From Vallitalea longa (GTDB taxonomy: Bacteria; Bacillota; Clostridia; Lachnospirales; Vallitaleaceae), in NCBI RefSeq assembly GCF_027923465.1, contig NZ_BRLB01000001.1, forward strand, positions 1 through 64,000: a stretch of 64,000 bases of DNA, in the 5' to 3' direction. The translations under genes were made by a program, and so were the position numbers. Of this stretch, positions 17,236-26,194 are shown piece after piece. The notes below the pieces were generated by a model that searched no databases, had not been told where the DNA came from, and saw nothing but the letters and a program-made list of their open reading frames with translations. Every line of letters starts with the position of its first letter. The stretch's first letter is position 1.

Positions 17236-17724
17236 TTATATTATTTTGTTAATTATATCTTGTATATAATTTTTTTCACTTAATAATGCTATTCTACATC
17301 TATCACAATAACCAAATATCTTTAGTGTATACCCTGTACATTGAAACCCTTCAGTTGCTAATATTTTCTTTTGAAAATCATCTTTCAGTAATTCTGAAAC
17401 TTCTATAACCTTTCCACACCTTTTACAAATCAAATGATGATGATTCTTTTTTCTTTCAATTCCTAGTTCATATTTGGGAACACTATCTCCGAAATCATGT
17501 TTAACTATTATGTCATTCTTTAATAATATTTCAATGGTTCTATAAATTGTAGCCATCCCGATGAGTTTATTCTTGTCTTTTATCATTTCATACAATTCAT
17601 TTACAGTAAGATGTTTATCCATGTTTTCAATAAATGTACTTAATATGATTTTTCTTTGGGAAGTCAATCTTATGTTTAATTTTTTCATTATATTTTCCAT
17701 AATACTTTCAACTTCTAATTTCAA
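17236..17724 (-). CDS. second Fur family regulator
   Basis: The 162-residue paralog is closely similar to the fur product at 3921 (shared RMTYQRK-like RLTSQRKIILS, GMATIYRTIEILL, KNHHHLICKRCGKVIEVSELL, GYCDRCR). The start is a TTG at 17724 with GGAGGGG five bases upstream. It has a C-terminal extension of about 17 residues beyond the last zinc Cys pair. A 17-bp palindrome lies about 70 bp upstream and is also found at the start of the neighbouring marR gene, which suggests MarR control. No Fur box was seen in front of it. Iron, manganese, zinc or peroxide sensing cannot be distinguished. Confidence 0.88.
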   Translation of the reverse strand: MKLEVESIMENIMKKLNIRLTSQRKIILSTFIENMDKHLTVNELYEMIKDKNKLIGMATIYRTIEILLKNDIIVKHDFGDSVPKYELGIERKKNHHHLICKRCGKVIEVSELLKDDFQKKILATEGFQCTGYTLKIFGYCDRCRIALLSEKNYIQDIINKII

Positions 17725-17796
17725 TACAACCCCTCCATCCTATATTTTTGTGGAATTAATATGTAAAAACAATTAATATCTTTATTATCGCATACA

Positions 17797-17813
17797 CGTA
17801 TAGTAGGTATACG
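17797..17813. promoter_or_regulatory. palindromic operator upstream of fur2
   Basis: CGTATAGTAGGTATACG has perfect 6-bp arms (CGTATA/TATACG) around a 5-bp centre. The same arms and spacing occur at 18289-18305 at the marR start, so MarR is the likely binder. Confidence 0.65.
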
Positions 17814-17830
17814 TTAAATGTAAAAAAAAT

Positions 17831-18280
17831 TTATATATGTCTTTCTGCCATCTTACTAACTTTTTCAATGAAAGTTATTATTGTATCTAATTCATGTTCA
17901 TTAAGTCCTTCAAGGTATGTATAAATACCTTTATCAGATACCTTATGATATGTTTCATGGCATAGATATGCTTTGTTGCCTTTATCAGTTAATGTCACTA
18001 ATAACCTTGTATTATTTGATTCATCAACGTATTTTCTAACTAAACCCTTTCTTTCTAATTTTTTTAAAGTTTGTGAAATTGCACCTTTGGTCACTCCAAA
18101 TTTCCGTGCTATTTCTGACACATGTAAGTTAGCATAATCACCTATCAATTTAATTATGTGTATTTCACTTTTATAGATGTCTACATCCGTTCCATACTTA
18201 TCAGGATTTTTACCTGAATTAGATATTTTTTCTGTTAATGTCATAAATTTTTCAATCGCTATATTTATATTATCATTCAT
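17831..18280 (-). CDS. MarR family transcriptional regulator
   Basis: The product is 149 residues from the ATG at 18280; a TTG at 18298 would add six residues but overlaps the operator. The winged helix reads LHVSEIARKFGVTKGAISQTLKKLERKGLVRKYVDESNNTRLLVTLTDKG, the classic MarR recognition helix and wing. It is followed on the same strand by fur2, and both genes carry the CGTATA-N5-TATACG palindrome upstream. Autoregulation plus control of fur2 is therefore likely. The inducing ligand is unknown. It is separated from the sugar symporter gene by a terminator. Confidence 0.88.
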   Translation of the reverse strand: MNDNINIAIEKFMTLTEKISNSGKNPDKYGTDVDIYKSEIHIIKLIGDYANLHVSEIARKFGVTKGAISQTLKKLERKGLVRKYVDESNNTRLLVTLTDKGNKAYLCHETYHKVSDKGIYTYLEGLNEHELDTIITFIEKVSKMAERHI

Positions 18281-18288
18281 ACTTTTAT

Positions 18289-18305
18289 CGTATACCAACT
18301 ATACG
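18289..18305. promoter_or_regulatory. palindromic operator at the marR start
   Basis: CGTATACCAACTATACG, with the same arms as the site at 17797. It lies 9-25 bp before the marR ATG, in position to block its own transcription or initiation. Confidence 0.65.
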
Positions 18306-18383
18306 TTTTTGTCAACTATTAATTATCATTAATATCATATCTTTTTTTATATATTTGATTAACTCAAAACTCATAATATAACA

Positions 18384-18411
18384 AGAGGCTACTACAATTA
18401 TAGTAACCTCT
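18384..18411 (-). terminator. terminator after the sugar symporter gene
   Basis: AGAGGCTACT at 18384-18393 pairs with AGTAACCTCT at 18402-18411 with one mismatch. It lies 25 bp past the stop of the symporter gene on the minus strand. Confidence 0.6.
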
Positions 18412-18435
18412 ATTTTACTAGTAAATTGATATTTA

Positions 18436-19821
18436 TTATGCTAATTCTTTAGCAGATTCATTAATACTATTCCTTCTTTTTTCATTATCAGTTATCATCT
18501 TATGATAAAATTCTTTTGTTATAGGATAAAATGACATTGATATGATAGAACATAAATAACCAGCAGCAGGTAATAGAGCTTTTATACCGACTATCGCCTT
18601 CAGTGTCTGTTCTGTTTGAGCTACTCCTTCTTCATAACCTACAGCAGCAAGTAAAATACCTACTATAAATCCTCCTAGTGCCATTCCAACTTTATTTATG
18701 AATGTCAATTGTGATGATACAGTACCTTCACCACGTTTTCCTGTAACCCATTCACCATACTCTACACAGTCAGCTAGAATAGCCCAACCTACTACACCAG
18801 TAAAAGGTGCGAATGCCGCTGCTAATACAGCTTGAAGTAATATCAATTTTATTGATGTGAAAGGTATGAAGAACAATGATGCACTTATAAATAATAAAAC
18901 TGTACTACTAAACATATATATTTTTTTCTTGCCGAATTTCTTTGACAAAAAAGGAACGAAAAATGTTATAGGTAATCCGATAACTAGAGCAAAAGCACCA
19001 ACAACAGCAATAAGATCAGGTCTATTAACTGCATATGTAAAATAATATATATTAACAGCGCTTGCTCCAGCATATGCTATCATATCAGTACCGAAAGCTA
19101 TCATAAGCATCAACAACGCTTTATTATTGACAATCAGTCTTAGTTGTTCTATAAATTTGATATTTTGATTTTTTCTATTAGTTATTGTTTCATGATTATC
19201 ATATTCTTTTGCACCTGAAGCACATACGAAAAATGAAATAACAATTATTATAGCACATATGATTCCATATATTTTCCAAGCTCTTGCATCTCCTCCAAGA
19301 GCATTAGTAATCGGAACAGCCCCAATAGTAATAAATGCACTTCCTACATTACCAAATATTTGTTTTGTAGTTGCTATGACAGTCCTTTGGTCAGGATCTT
19401 CGGATAAAACCGGTGTTAATGAATGATATGGTATGTTAACCACTGTAGAAACTATTGAATAAAGTATATAAGTGATATATATATAAATAAGCTTGCCTGT
19501 TGAACTTAAATTAGGTGCTGTAAACATCATGATAACTAAAATTCCTAGTACTGGTGCCCCGAAGATAATCCAAGGTCGAAATTTTCCCCATCTGGATTTA
19601 GTCCTATCCGCAATCATTCCCATCAATGGATCTGTAACAGCATCTATAATTCTAGCTACTAGAAATAACCCTCCAACAGCTGCTGCATTGATACCTAGAA
19701 CATCAGTATAAAAAAACATAAGATACATCATAACTAACATAAATGCAACATTAGAACCTATACCCCCAACACCATATTTTAGCACCTCATTAACTCTTGC
19801 TCTTTTATAAATTTTATCCAT
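18436..19821 (-). CDS. glycoside-pentoside-hexuronide (GPH) cation symporter
   Basis: The 461-residue membrane protein has about 12 transmembrane segments. GPH landmarks are YGVGGIGSNVAFMLVMMYLMFFYTD at the N-terminus, ARIIDAVTDPLMGMIADRTKSRWGKFRPWI near 55-85, and VGWAILADCVEYGEWVTGKRGEG near 350-372. Such carriers import glycosides or uronides with Na+ or H+. It lies 62 bp after the sulfatase gene on the same strand, so it probably imports the desulfated or neighbouring sugar. The pair is likely regulated by the operators at 21767-21838. Confidence 0.92.
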   Translation of the reverse strand: MDKIYKRARVNEVLKYGVGGIGSNVAFMLVMMYLMFFYTDVLGINAAAVGGLFLVARIIDAVTDPLMGMIADRTKSRWGKFRPWIIFGAPVLGILVIMMFTAPNLSSTGKLIYIYITYILYSIVSTVVNIPYHSLTPVLSEDPDQRTVIATTKQIFGNVGSAFITIGAVPITNALGGDARAWKIYGIICAIIIVISFFVCASGAKEYDNHETITNRKNQNIKFIEQLRLIVNNKALLMLMIAFGTDMIAYAGASAVNIYYFTYAVNRPDLIAVVGAFALVIGLPITFFVPFLSKKFGKKKIYMFSSTVLLFISASLFFIPFTSIKLILLQAVLAAAFAPFTGVVGWAILADCVEYGEWVTGKRGEGTVSSQLTFINKVGMALGGFIVGILLAAVGYEEGVAQTEQTLKAIVGIKALLPAAGYLCSIISMSFYPITKEFYHKMITDNEKRRNSINESAKELA

Positions 19822-19883
19822 AACAACTTCCTCCTTAAATTTTGTGATTAATTCATCTAGCGGTAACTATTCCATTTAACTAA

Positions 19884-21695
19884 TTATGAAGTTCTTCCTG
19901 ATAAATCCATAAAATATAATGCCATATCTTTTTGCTCCTGATCAATTGGTAGGTCTGAAACAAAGTTTTTAACTAAATCTTTTGTTATAACATCTTTATC
20001 CATTGCTTCTACAGTACTCTTTAATCCCATAACAACGGAATTTCTCATATTTTCCGGTGTAGTATTAAGGAAAGCCATAACTTGATTATAAACCCCATCT
20101 TCATAAGTTAACCCTTCTAATCCTTGAATAATCTCAGACTCCTTAATAGTTTTCTTTTGTTGAATTAACATTTTCTTAGTGTATTCTTCATTTTCAGGTA
20201 TACCCATACGCACATATTGTTCAGATGGTGAATCGTTAAGATGCATTTTTTTTGCTATTTCATTAGTCAACCTTACTTCCACGTCGAAATCTTCAATTTC
20301 ATTTTTCTGTAAAGGATCATTTTCTAAATCAAATAATTTAGACCCATATTGTGCCGGATTAATAAATCCTTGTCCTGCTTCAATTTTCATTGTTTTGCAT
20401 CCTTTTGAGAAATCAAAAGAATTAGATAAATTAATATCCTGAAGTTCGGAAGGATCAAACATACATCTCATGTGAGTAGGCATTAGAGTGTATTCATATA
20501 GAGGTTTATTAGTTCTATCAACAGGTCCCCTCATATAAATGTATTTCCCATCAGTAATATTGATATGTCCTCCATGATAACCGAACATCGCTGTCTCTCT
20601 TATAGGTTCATCTGACAATATGACATCCTTAACTGGTTTACCTTCCATTGTCCTTGGGATTTCCATATTAAAGAATTCCAACAATGTTGGTGCTATATCT
20701 ATTGTCTGAACTAAAGATTTCCTCCTTGCGTTCTTAATTCCTAATCTAGGATCCCACACGAAAAAAGGAGTATGTGCTATTTCGTTATATGTAGGCATTA
20801 TGGATTTCGCCCACCAACCATGTTCTCCCAATAAATATCCATGGTCTGTATTTACAATAAGCATAGTATCTTCCCACATATTATGTCTATCCATTATATC
20901 AATAACCTTACCTAGATAAAAATCACACATGCTAAGTAATGCAGCATACCTCTTTTTACCATGCAAAACTACTCCATCACTTTCATTAACATGAGAATAA
21001 GGAGGCCAATCGAATTCTTCTTCTTCATAATCATCATCTTTATACATATCTCGAAACCTTTGGGATGCAAAAAAAGGTTCATGTGGATCAAATGTCTCTA
21101 TCTGTAAAAACCAGTTATCTTCCTCAAAATTATTATTTATGAAATCTATTCCTTTTTCAAAGGTAACAGCTTGTGGCATCTTATCTTCTGTATCCATATA
21201 CTGTCGATTGATAACATCTTGTCTAAACATATTCATACCCGTTTTTTTAACCATCATTTGTGTCATTGTCTCTGACATCTTAAATGGAGTCTTAAGAATA
21301 ACAGGATCTTTTACCTGACCTTTCCAAGCATCACCTTCCTGACCTCTACTTATTTCCCATGAATTGTATCTCGTATGATATGTACATCCTCCATCTTCCC
21401 AATAATGTTGATGGTCAGAAACTAAATGTGTGTATATCCCATTTTTCTTAAGAATCTCTGGCATAGAATCATCAAAAGGTTCCATTGGTCCCCAGCTTCT
21501 ATGAAGGAAATTATATCTACCTGTATGAAGTTCCCTTCTTGCTGGTATACATGGTAAACTTCCAGCATAATTATTGTCGAATGTCACTGTCTTCTCTCCT
21601 AATCTCTGAAAATTAGGAGCCTTAATCCATTCACAACCATAATTAGGTAGCATATGTCTATTTAGAGAATCAAACATAACCATTATTGCTTTCAT
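19884..21695 (-). CDS. Cys-type sulfatase
   Basis: The 603-residue sulfatase has no signal peptide, so it is probably cytoplasmic. The maturation motif C49-I-P-A-R53 (SLPCIPARRELHTGR) supplies the formylglycine residue. The metal site includes MFDS near residues 7-10 and NTDHGYLLGEHGWW. Extra C-terminal sequence of about 120 residues after the core is unusual. It removes sulfate esters from a sugar; the linkage is unknown. It is the first gene of an operon with the GPH symporter. Because the Cys sulfatase needs an anaerobic or oxygen-using maturase, which is absent from this window, that enzyme must be encoded elsewhere. Confidence 0.93.
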   Translation of the reverse strand: MKAIMVMFDSLNRHMLPNYGCEWIKAPNFQRLGEKTVTFDNNYAGSLPCIPARRELHTGRYNFLHRSWGPMEPFDDSMPEILKKNGIYTHLVSDHQHYWEDGGCTYHTRYNSWEISRGQEGDAWKGQVKDPVILKTPFKMSETMTQMMVKKTGMNMFRQDVINRQYMDTEDKMPQAVTFEKGIDFINNNFEEDNWFLQIETFDPHEPFFASQRFRDMYKDDDYEEEEFDWPPYSHVNESDGVVLHGKKRYAALLSMCDFYLGKVIDIMDRHNMWEDTMLIVNTDHGYLLGEHGWWAKSIMPTYNEIAHTPFFVWDPRLGIKNARRKSLVQTIDIAPTLLEFFNMEIPRTMEGKPVKDVILSDEPIRETAMFGYHGGHINITDGKYIYMRGPVDRTNKPLYEYTLMPTHMRCMFDPSELQDINLSNSFDFSKGCKTMKIEAGQGFINPAQYGSKLFDLENDPLQKNEIEDFDVEVRLTNEIAKKMHLNDSPSEQYVRMGIPENEEYTKKMLIQQKKTIKESEIIQGLEGLTYEDGVYNQVMAFLNTTPENMRNSVVMGLKSTVEAMDKDVITKDLVKNFVSDLPIDQEQKDMALYFMDLSGRTS

Positions 21696-21766
21696 AATGA
21701 ACCTCCTTTTGTATACAGTTACTTCCCTAGCAAACCAAAACGTGTGTAATTACTTGAAAACCAGTA

Positions 21767-21838
21767 ATGTAACTGCTTACATTTTTTCTTAATAATTAAC
21801 CCCTATTGATCTAATAGGGATTATGTAACTGCTTACAT
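21767..21838 (-). promoter_or_regulatory. paired cre/LacI-like operators before the sulfatase operon
   Basis: ATGTAACTGCTTACAT occurs twice, at 21767-21782 and 21823-21838, 56 bp apart. It is a palindrome (ATGTAA-N4-TTACAT) that fits the LacI/CcpA cre pattern except for one centre base. Between them CCCTATT-GATCT-AATAGGG (21801-21819) is another dyad. Together they look like the control region of the sulfatase-symporter operon. Confidence 0.65.
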
Positions 21839-21955
21839 TATACTTCATATAATACTTTATGTCAAATTATACTAATACTTTTTTGTTTCACTTCAATTAT
21901 TATCAGAATTTCGAAATATTCATCTTCATCAAATAGAAACTCATGTAAATATGCT

Positions 21956-22006
21956 GTTCTTTCAATCAAAACCTCTATTATAAATAGTGGTTTTGATTGA
22001 AAGAAC
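21956..22006. repeat. long near-perfect hairpin without a U-tract
   Basis: Eighteen bases at 21956-21973 (GTTCTTTCAATCAAAACC) are perfectly complementary to 21989-22006, and after one T-T mismatch five more pairs (CTATT/AATAG) close a three-base loop. It lies in the divergent gap between the sulfatase operon and the fluoride riboswitch, has no T-run on either side, and so is not a normal terminator. Confidence 0.8.
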
Positions 22007-22130
22007 CTACTCCTTATAAAATTACTCTTGGCTCAATTTAATCATTTGAATTTCAATTCTTATATTAAATATAAAAGAATATAAATTAGTTATTGCTTAT
22101 ATTAAAATAATATGATAATATATCTTTTGC

Positions 22131-22220
22131 AGGGAATGAAGTTCTCCCTTAGCAATAGCTAAAACCGCTTATTAAGCTGATGACTTCTGTGATTATATCG
22201 CAGAACCATCAGCTTTTTTT
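22131..22220 (+). promoter_or_regulatory. fluoride (crcB-type) riboswitch with terminator
   Basis: The sequence GGGAATGAAGTTCTCCC, then AAAACCGC and GCTGATGACTTCT, matches the conserved fluoride aptamer (GG-ATG..TTC..CC, AACCGC, GCTGATG-CTTC). The 3' part overlaps an intrinsic terminator: AAGCTGATG at 22174-22182 pairs with CATCAGCTT at 22207-22215, with TTCTGTG/CGCAGAA extending it, followed by seven Ts. Fluoride binding should prevent termination and switch on the antiporter 100 bp downstream. Confidence 0.88.
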
Positions 22221-22322
22221 AATAAATAGGGGAATTCTGTCTATTATCACAGAGTTATTCTATTATTATATAAGTTTGCTGACAGCAGACTTTTGTTGTG
22301 TTCTGCCAAAGGAGGATAAAGA

Positions 22323-23507
22323 ATGTTATTTAGTTTAGCTTTAATTTTGATCTTAGGATTCATATTGAGTGGAATTCTTAACAAACTCAATATTCCCGGT
22401 CTATTGGGTATGATATTAACTGGTATCATACTAGGCCCTTTTGTACTTAACCTTATATCACCAGACATACTTAATATATCTTCAGACCTTAGAGAAATCG
22501 CATTAATAGTTATATTGATTAGAGCTGGATTATCTCTTAATATAAGAGATCTGAAAAAAGTTGGAAGACAAGCCATACTTATGTGTTTTATCCCTGCAAC
22601 TTTTGAACTCACAGCCGTGGTAATACTTGCACCGATATTCTTTAACATCAGTTATGTGGAAGCAGCTATAATGGGTACTGTTCTAGCGGCTGTATCACCT
22701 GCTGTAGTAGTTCCACGAATGATTAATCTTATGGAACGAGGATATGGTAACAACAAGAGTATACCACAATTAATAATGGCAGCGTCATCTGTTGATGACA
22801 TCTACGTAATAATATTGTTTACAGCTTTCCTAGGTATGTATCAGGGAGAAGGCTTCAATACAACCAGCTTGATTTCTGTACCGTTATCAATAATATTCGG
22901 ATTGCTTCTTGGTATCATTACAGGTATTATCCTTATTTGGGTAGTTAAGAAAATCCATATGAGAGATACGATAAAAGTATTGATAATACTCAGTATTTCA
23001 TTTTTATTTATAACCCTAGAAAACTTTGTGAAACCATATGGTATTCCTATTTCTGGTCTATTGGCTGTTATGGCTCTTGGTGGAACTTTATCCGAATCAT
23101 ATAATGTTCTTTCAAGAAGATTGATGACTAAATTTTCTAAAATATGGGTAGGAGCAGAAATAATGCTGTTTGTATTGGTTGGTGCCGCTGTAGATATCAG
23201 ATATCTGGCAGGAGCTGGTTTGATATCTATCCTATTGGTTTTATGTGCATTGGTATTTAGGATATTAGGTGTCAATATATGTCTATTGAAATCTAAGTTG
23301 AATAATAAAGAAAGGCTGTTCTGTTCCATAGCATATCTACCAAAAGCTACTGTACAAGCTGCAATTGGTGCAATACCTTTATCTGCTGGTGTAGAATCTG
23401 GAAATACAATTCTTACAGTTGCAGTTCTAGCCATAATGATAACTGCTCCTATAGGAGCAATGGGTATTGATTTCACTCATAAAAAGCTTCTGAAACATAC
23501 AACCTGA
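22323..23507 (+). CDS. cation/proton antiporter under fluoride riboswitch control
   Basis: The 394-residue membrane protein has about 12 transmembrane segments with the Na+/H+ exchanger family fold (NIPGLLGMILTGIILGP, ARAGLSL-like IRAGLSLNIRDLKKVGRQA, TVLAAVSPAVVVPRMINLMERGYG, SVDDIYVIILFTAFLG). The DD pair in VDD is typical of electrogenic CPA2-like exchangers. Fluoride riboswitches often control such antiporters besides CrcB/Fluc and CLC-F, so it may help restore pH or expel fluoride-linked ions. AAAGGAGG lies seven bases before the ATG. It is monocistronic, ended by the strong terminator at 23525. Confidence 0.9.
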   Translation: MLFSLALILILGFILSGILNKLNIPGLLGMILTGIILGPFVLNLISPDILNISSDLREIALIVILIRAGLSLNIRDLKKVGRQAILMCFIPATFELTAVVILAPIFFNISYVEAAIMGTVLAAVSPAVVVPRMINLMERGYGNNKSIPQLIMAASSVDDIYVIILFTAFLGMYQGEGFNTTSLISVPLSIIFGLLLGIITGIILIWVVKKIHMRDTIKVLIILSISFLFITLENFVKPYGIPISGLLAVMALGGTLSESYNVLSRRLMTKFSKIWVGAEIMLFVLVGAAVDIRYLAGAGLISILLVLCALVFRILGVNICLLKSKLNNKERLFCSIAYLPKATVQAAIGAIPLSAGVESGNTILTVAVLAIMITAPIGAMGIDFTHKKLLKHTT

Positions 23508-23524
23508 TAAATAATATGATAGCT

Positions 23525-23580
23525 TAGCATAAAAAAGAAGTACCCCATGAAATATAATTAGGTACTTCTTTTTTATGCTA
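23525..23580. terminator. strong bidirectional terminator
   Basis: A perfect 20-bp inverted repeat, TAGCATAAAAAAGAAGTACC at 23525-23544 and its complement at 23561-23580, contains A and T runs on both sides. It ends the antiporter transcript and may also protect against read-through from the convergent ATPase gene. Confidence 0.9.
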
Positions 23581-23680
23581 CTAGACATGAACCATTTTTA
23601 CTCTTCTCCACTTCAACATTCTATGCATTTACAATAATTAAAATACTATGCAGAATGATAATATAACCTACGCCACTTAA

Positions 23681-23712
23681 CTATCTGCATAAATTAAAGG
23701 TTGAAAGTTGGG
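23681..23712 (+). repeat. degenerate copy of a short intergenic repeat
   Basis: CTATCTGCATAAATTAAAGG followed by TTGAAAGTTGGG resembles 16130-16163 (CTATTTGCATTAAATTAAAG..., GGAAAAGTTGAG) at most positions. Both copies lie in intergenic sequence. The significance is unknown, and only two copies are seen in this window. Confidence 0.4.
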
Positions 23713-23716
23713 TGAA

Positions 23717-26173
23717 TTATATATCATATAATTTTACATTTCTGAGTCTAAGAGCATTAGTAACTACTGAAACGGAACTTAGAGACATTGCTGCTGCAGC
23801 AATCATAGGATTTAGCAACGGACCATCAAATAAAGTAAGAATACCAGCCGCTACAGGGATTCCAAGTGTATTATATCCGAACGCCCAGAATAAATTCTCT
23901 TTGATGTTCCTAATAGTCTTTTTACTAAGTTCTATAGCCTTAATTACATCAACTATACTATCTTTCATCAATACAATATCTGCAGATTCCATGGCAACAT
24001 CTGTACCAGAACCAATGGCTAATCCAATATCTGCCTGTGCCAATGCAGGGGCATCATTGATTCCATCTCCAACCATGGCCACTCTATAACCTTTATCTTG
24101 AAGAGTTTTTACTTCTCTCGACTTATCTTCTGGCAAAACTTCTGCAATAACCATATCAATACCTACTTGTTCTGCAATGGCTTCTGCGGTTTTTTGATGA
24201 TCACCAGTTATCATGGCAACTTTTATACCCATATCCCTAAGATGTTTTATGGCTTTCTTACTATCTTTTTTTACTGTATCTGCTACTGCAACTATACCTG
24301 TGTAATTACCATCAATTGCGATAAACATAGGTGTCTTACCCTGTGAAGCCAATTCTTGACTTTTCTCGATATCATAATTTTCTATATTAAACTGATTCAT
24401 CATTTTTTCATTGCCCAGAAGTAACTCTTTACCTTCTATATTAGCCTTTATACCTTGTCCAGAGATTGATGCGAAGTCTGAAATGCTACTATTAAGATCA
24501 ATTCCATCTTCCGTTGCTTTATTGACTATTGCCTCTCCTAGTGGATGCTCCGAACCTTTTTCAGCAGATGCAATGAGTTTCAGAATCTCTCTTTCATCAT
24601 GTTCATTTATCACAAGGTCAGTAACTTCTGGTTTCCCTTCTGTAATTGTACCTGTTTTATCAAAGACTATCGTATCAATCTTATGTGCTGTTTCCAATGC
24701 CACTCCACTTTTTATGAGCACACCTTCATCCGCACCTTTACCTGTTCCAACCATGATAGCTGTTGGTGTAGCAAGTCCTAATGCACAAGGACAAGCAATG
24801 ACCAATACAGAGATGAATACCTTAAGAGTAACTTCTAGATTACTAGATGATATATACCATATTGCTGCTGATACAAGAGCTATGATAATGACAATAGGCA
24901 CGAAATATCCAGAAATGATGTCCGCTAATTTGGCTATAGGTGCTTTTGAACTCTGTGCTTGTTCTACCAATTTAATAATCTTGGCTAGGGCTGTTTCAGC
25001 TCCTACCTTTGTTGTCTTAACTTTCAGCAAGCCATTTTTATTGATACTTGCACCGACAACCTTAGTTCCTACAGTTTTTTCTACAGGCATACTCTCTCCA
25101 CTTATCATTGATTCGTCTACTGAACTTTTTCCTTCTATAACTTTACCGTCTACAGGAACACTTTCTCCTGGTTTCACTAATACTATATCTCCTATTTCTA
25201 CTTCATCAATAGGCATTTTTATTTCTTCTTCCCCATGAAGTACTACTGCTTCTTTCGGTCTGAGTCCAATGAGTTTCTTAATAGCTTGTGACGCTTTTCC
25301 CTTAGAACGGTGTTCCAGTGATTTCCCTAACATGATCAACGCTATAATGGTTCCTGCTGATTCGATATAGAGATCATGAACATAATGTACTTGTCCTCTA
25401 CCTATCTGATAGGTGGCTACTATACCATATATTATCGCAGCTGAAGTACCTACTGCGATAAGAGAATCCATGTTGGGATGTCCGGTAAAAAGAGATTTGA
25501 ATCCTCTTGTATAGAAATATCGTCCAACTATTACGATAGGAGTCAATAGAACGAATTGTGCTATAGCGAAATTAAGAGGTTCTACATCAGGGTTGATAAA
25601 AGAAGGTATAGGCAGACCCATCATATGACCCATTGAAATATATAGTAGTGGGATGACAAAACCTATAGCTATCTTTAATCTGAACCACATTTTCTTCTGT
25701 TTTCTATCCTCAGTATCATCACCTTCATTAATGCTTCCTTTTTCTATTTCATGAGGTGTGAATCCTGCTTTTATAATAGCTTTTTTGATTTCTGATAACC
25801 TGACTTCTTTTACATCATATCTTACATAGGCTTTATTGGTTAAAACATTTATAGATATTTCCAATATACCTTCTAACTTATTTATTTCCTTTTCGATCGC
25901 TGATGCACAAGCCGCACAGTGCATACCTTCTATAGGTATAGTTACACTCTTTTCTTCATAATCATCTGAAGGAGTAAAACCTGCTTTTTTAACAGTATTG
26001 AATATAGTTTCTTTTGTCACAACATCACTATCATATTCTATCAGCATTTTTTTGGTGTTGATGTTAACACTTACTGATGATACTCCTTTTAATTTTCTAG
26101 TTACACGTTCTACTGTTGATGAACACGCTGCACAATTCATACCATCAATATTATAAGTAGTTTTTACTAACAT
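23717..26173 (-). CDS. copA: P1B-type copper-transporting ATPase with two HMA domains
   Basis: The 818-residue membrane pump has two N-terminal heavy-metal domains (GMNCAACS at 11-18 and GMHCAACA at 83-90), about eight transmembrane helices, an actuator motif (ISGES near 357-361), the ion-channel motif CPC at 461-463, the phosphorylation site DKTGT at 505-509 and the C-terminal hinge [10 protein letters not shown]. CxxC domains with CPC predict Cu+ export. It follows the small HTH gene by 21 bp. The shared promoter carries a Fur-like box rather than an obvious CsoR or CopY site, which is odd for copper export. Confidence 0.93.
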   Translation of the reverse strand: MLVKTTYNIDGMNCAACSSTVERVTRKLKGVSSVSVNINTKKMLIEYDSDVVTKETIFNTVKKAGFTPSDDYEEKSVTIPIEGMHCAACASAIEKEINKLEGILEISINVLTNKAYVRYDVKEVRLSEIKKAIIKAGFTPHEIEKGSINEGDDTEDRKQKKMWFRLKIAIGFVIPLLYISMGHMMGLPIPSFINPDVEPLNFAIAQFVLLTPIVIVGRYFYTRGFKSLFTGHPNMDSLIAVGTSAAIIYGIVATYQIGRGQVHYVHDLYIESAGTIIALIMLGKSLEHRSKGKASQAIKKLIGLRPKEAVVLHGEEEIKMPIDEVEIGDIVLVKPGESVPVDGKVIEGKSSVDESMISGESMPVEKTVGTKVVGASINKNGLLKVKTTKVGAETALAKIIKLVEQAQSSKAPIAKLADIISGYFVPIVIIIALVSAAIWYISSSNLEVTLKVFISVLVIACPCALGLATPTAIMVGTGKGADEGVLIKSGVALETAHKIDTIVFDKTGTITEGKPEVTDLVINEHDEREILKLIASAEKGSEHPLGEAIVNKATEDGIDLNSSISDFASISGQGIKANIEGKELLLGNEKMMNQFNIENYDIEKSQELASQGKTPMFIAIDGNYTGIVAVADTVKKDSKKAIKHLRDMGIKVAMITGDHQKTAEAIAEQVGIDMVIAEVLPEDKSREVKTLQDKGYRVAMVGDGINDAPALAQADIGLAIGSGTDVAMESADIVLMKDSIVDVIKAIELSKKTIRNIKENLFWAFGYNTLGIPVAAGILTLFDGPLLNPMIAAAAMSLSSVSVVTNALRLRNVKLYDI

Positions 26174-26194
26174 TGATATTACCTCCTATCATTA

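Noticed and set aside
22247-22648. 133-codon frame antisense to the antiporter start and overlapping its leader
   Set aside because: It covers the antiporter ribosome binding site and coding start on the other strand; the composition is that of an antisense frame.
24411-25238. 275-codon frame antisense to the copper ATPase
   Set aside because: Opposite strand of a strongly conserved gene; Ser/Pro/Thr-rich composition is what antisense of such a gene gives, and no ribosome binding site is present.
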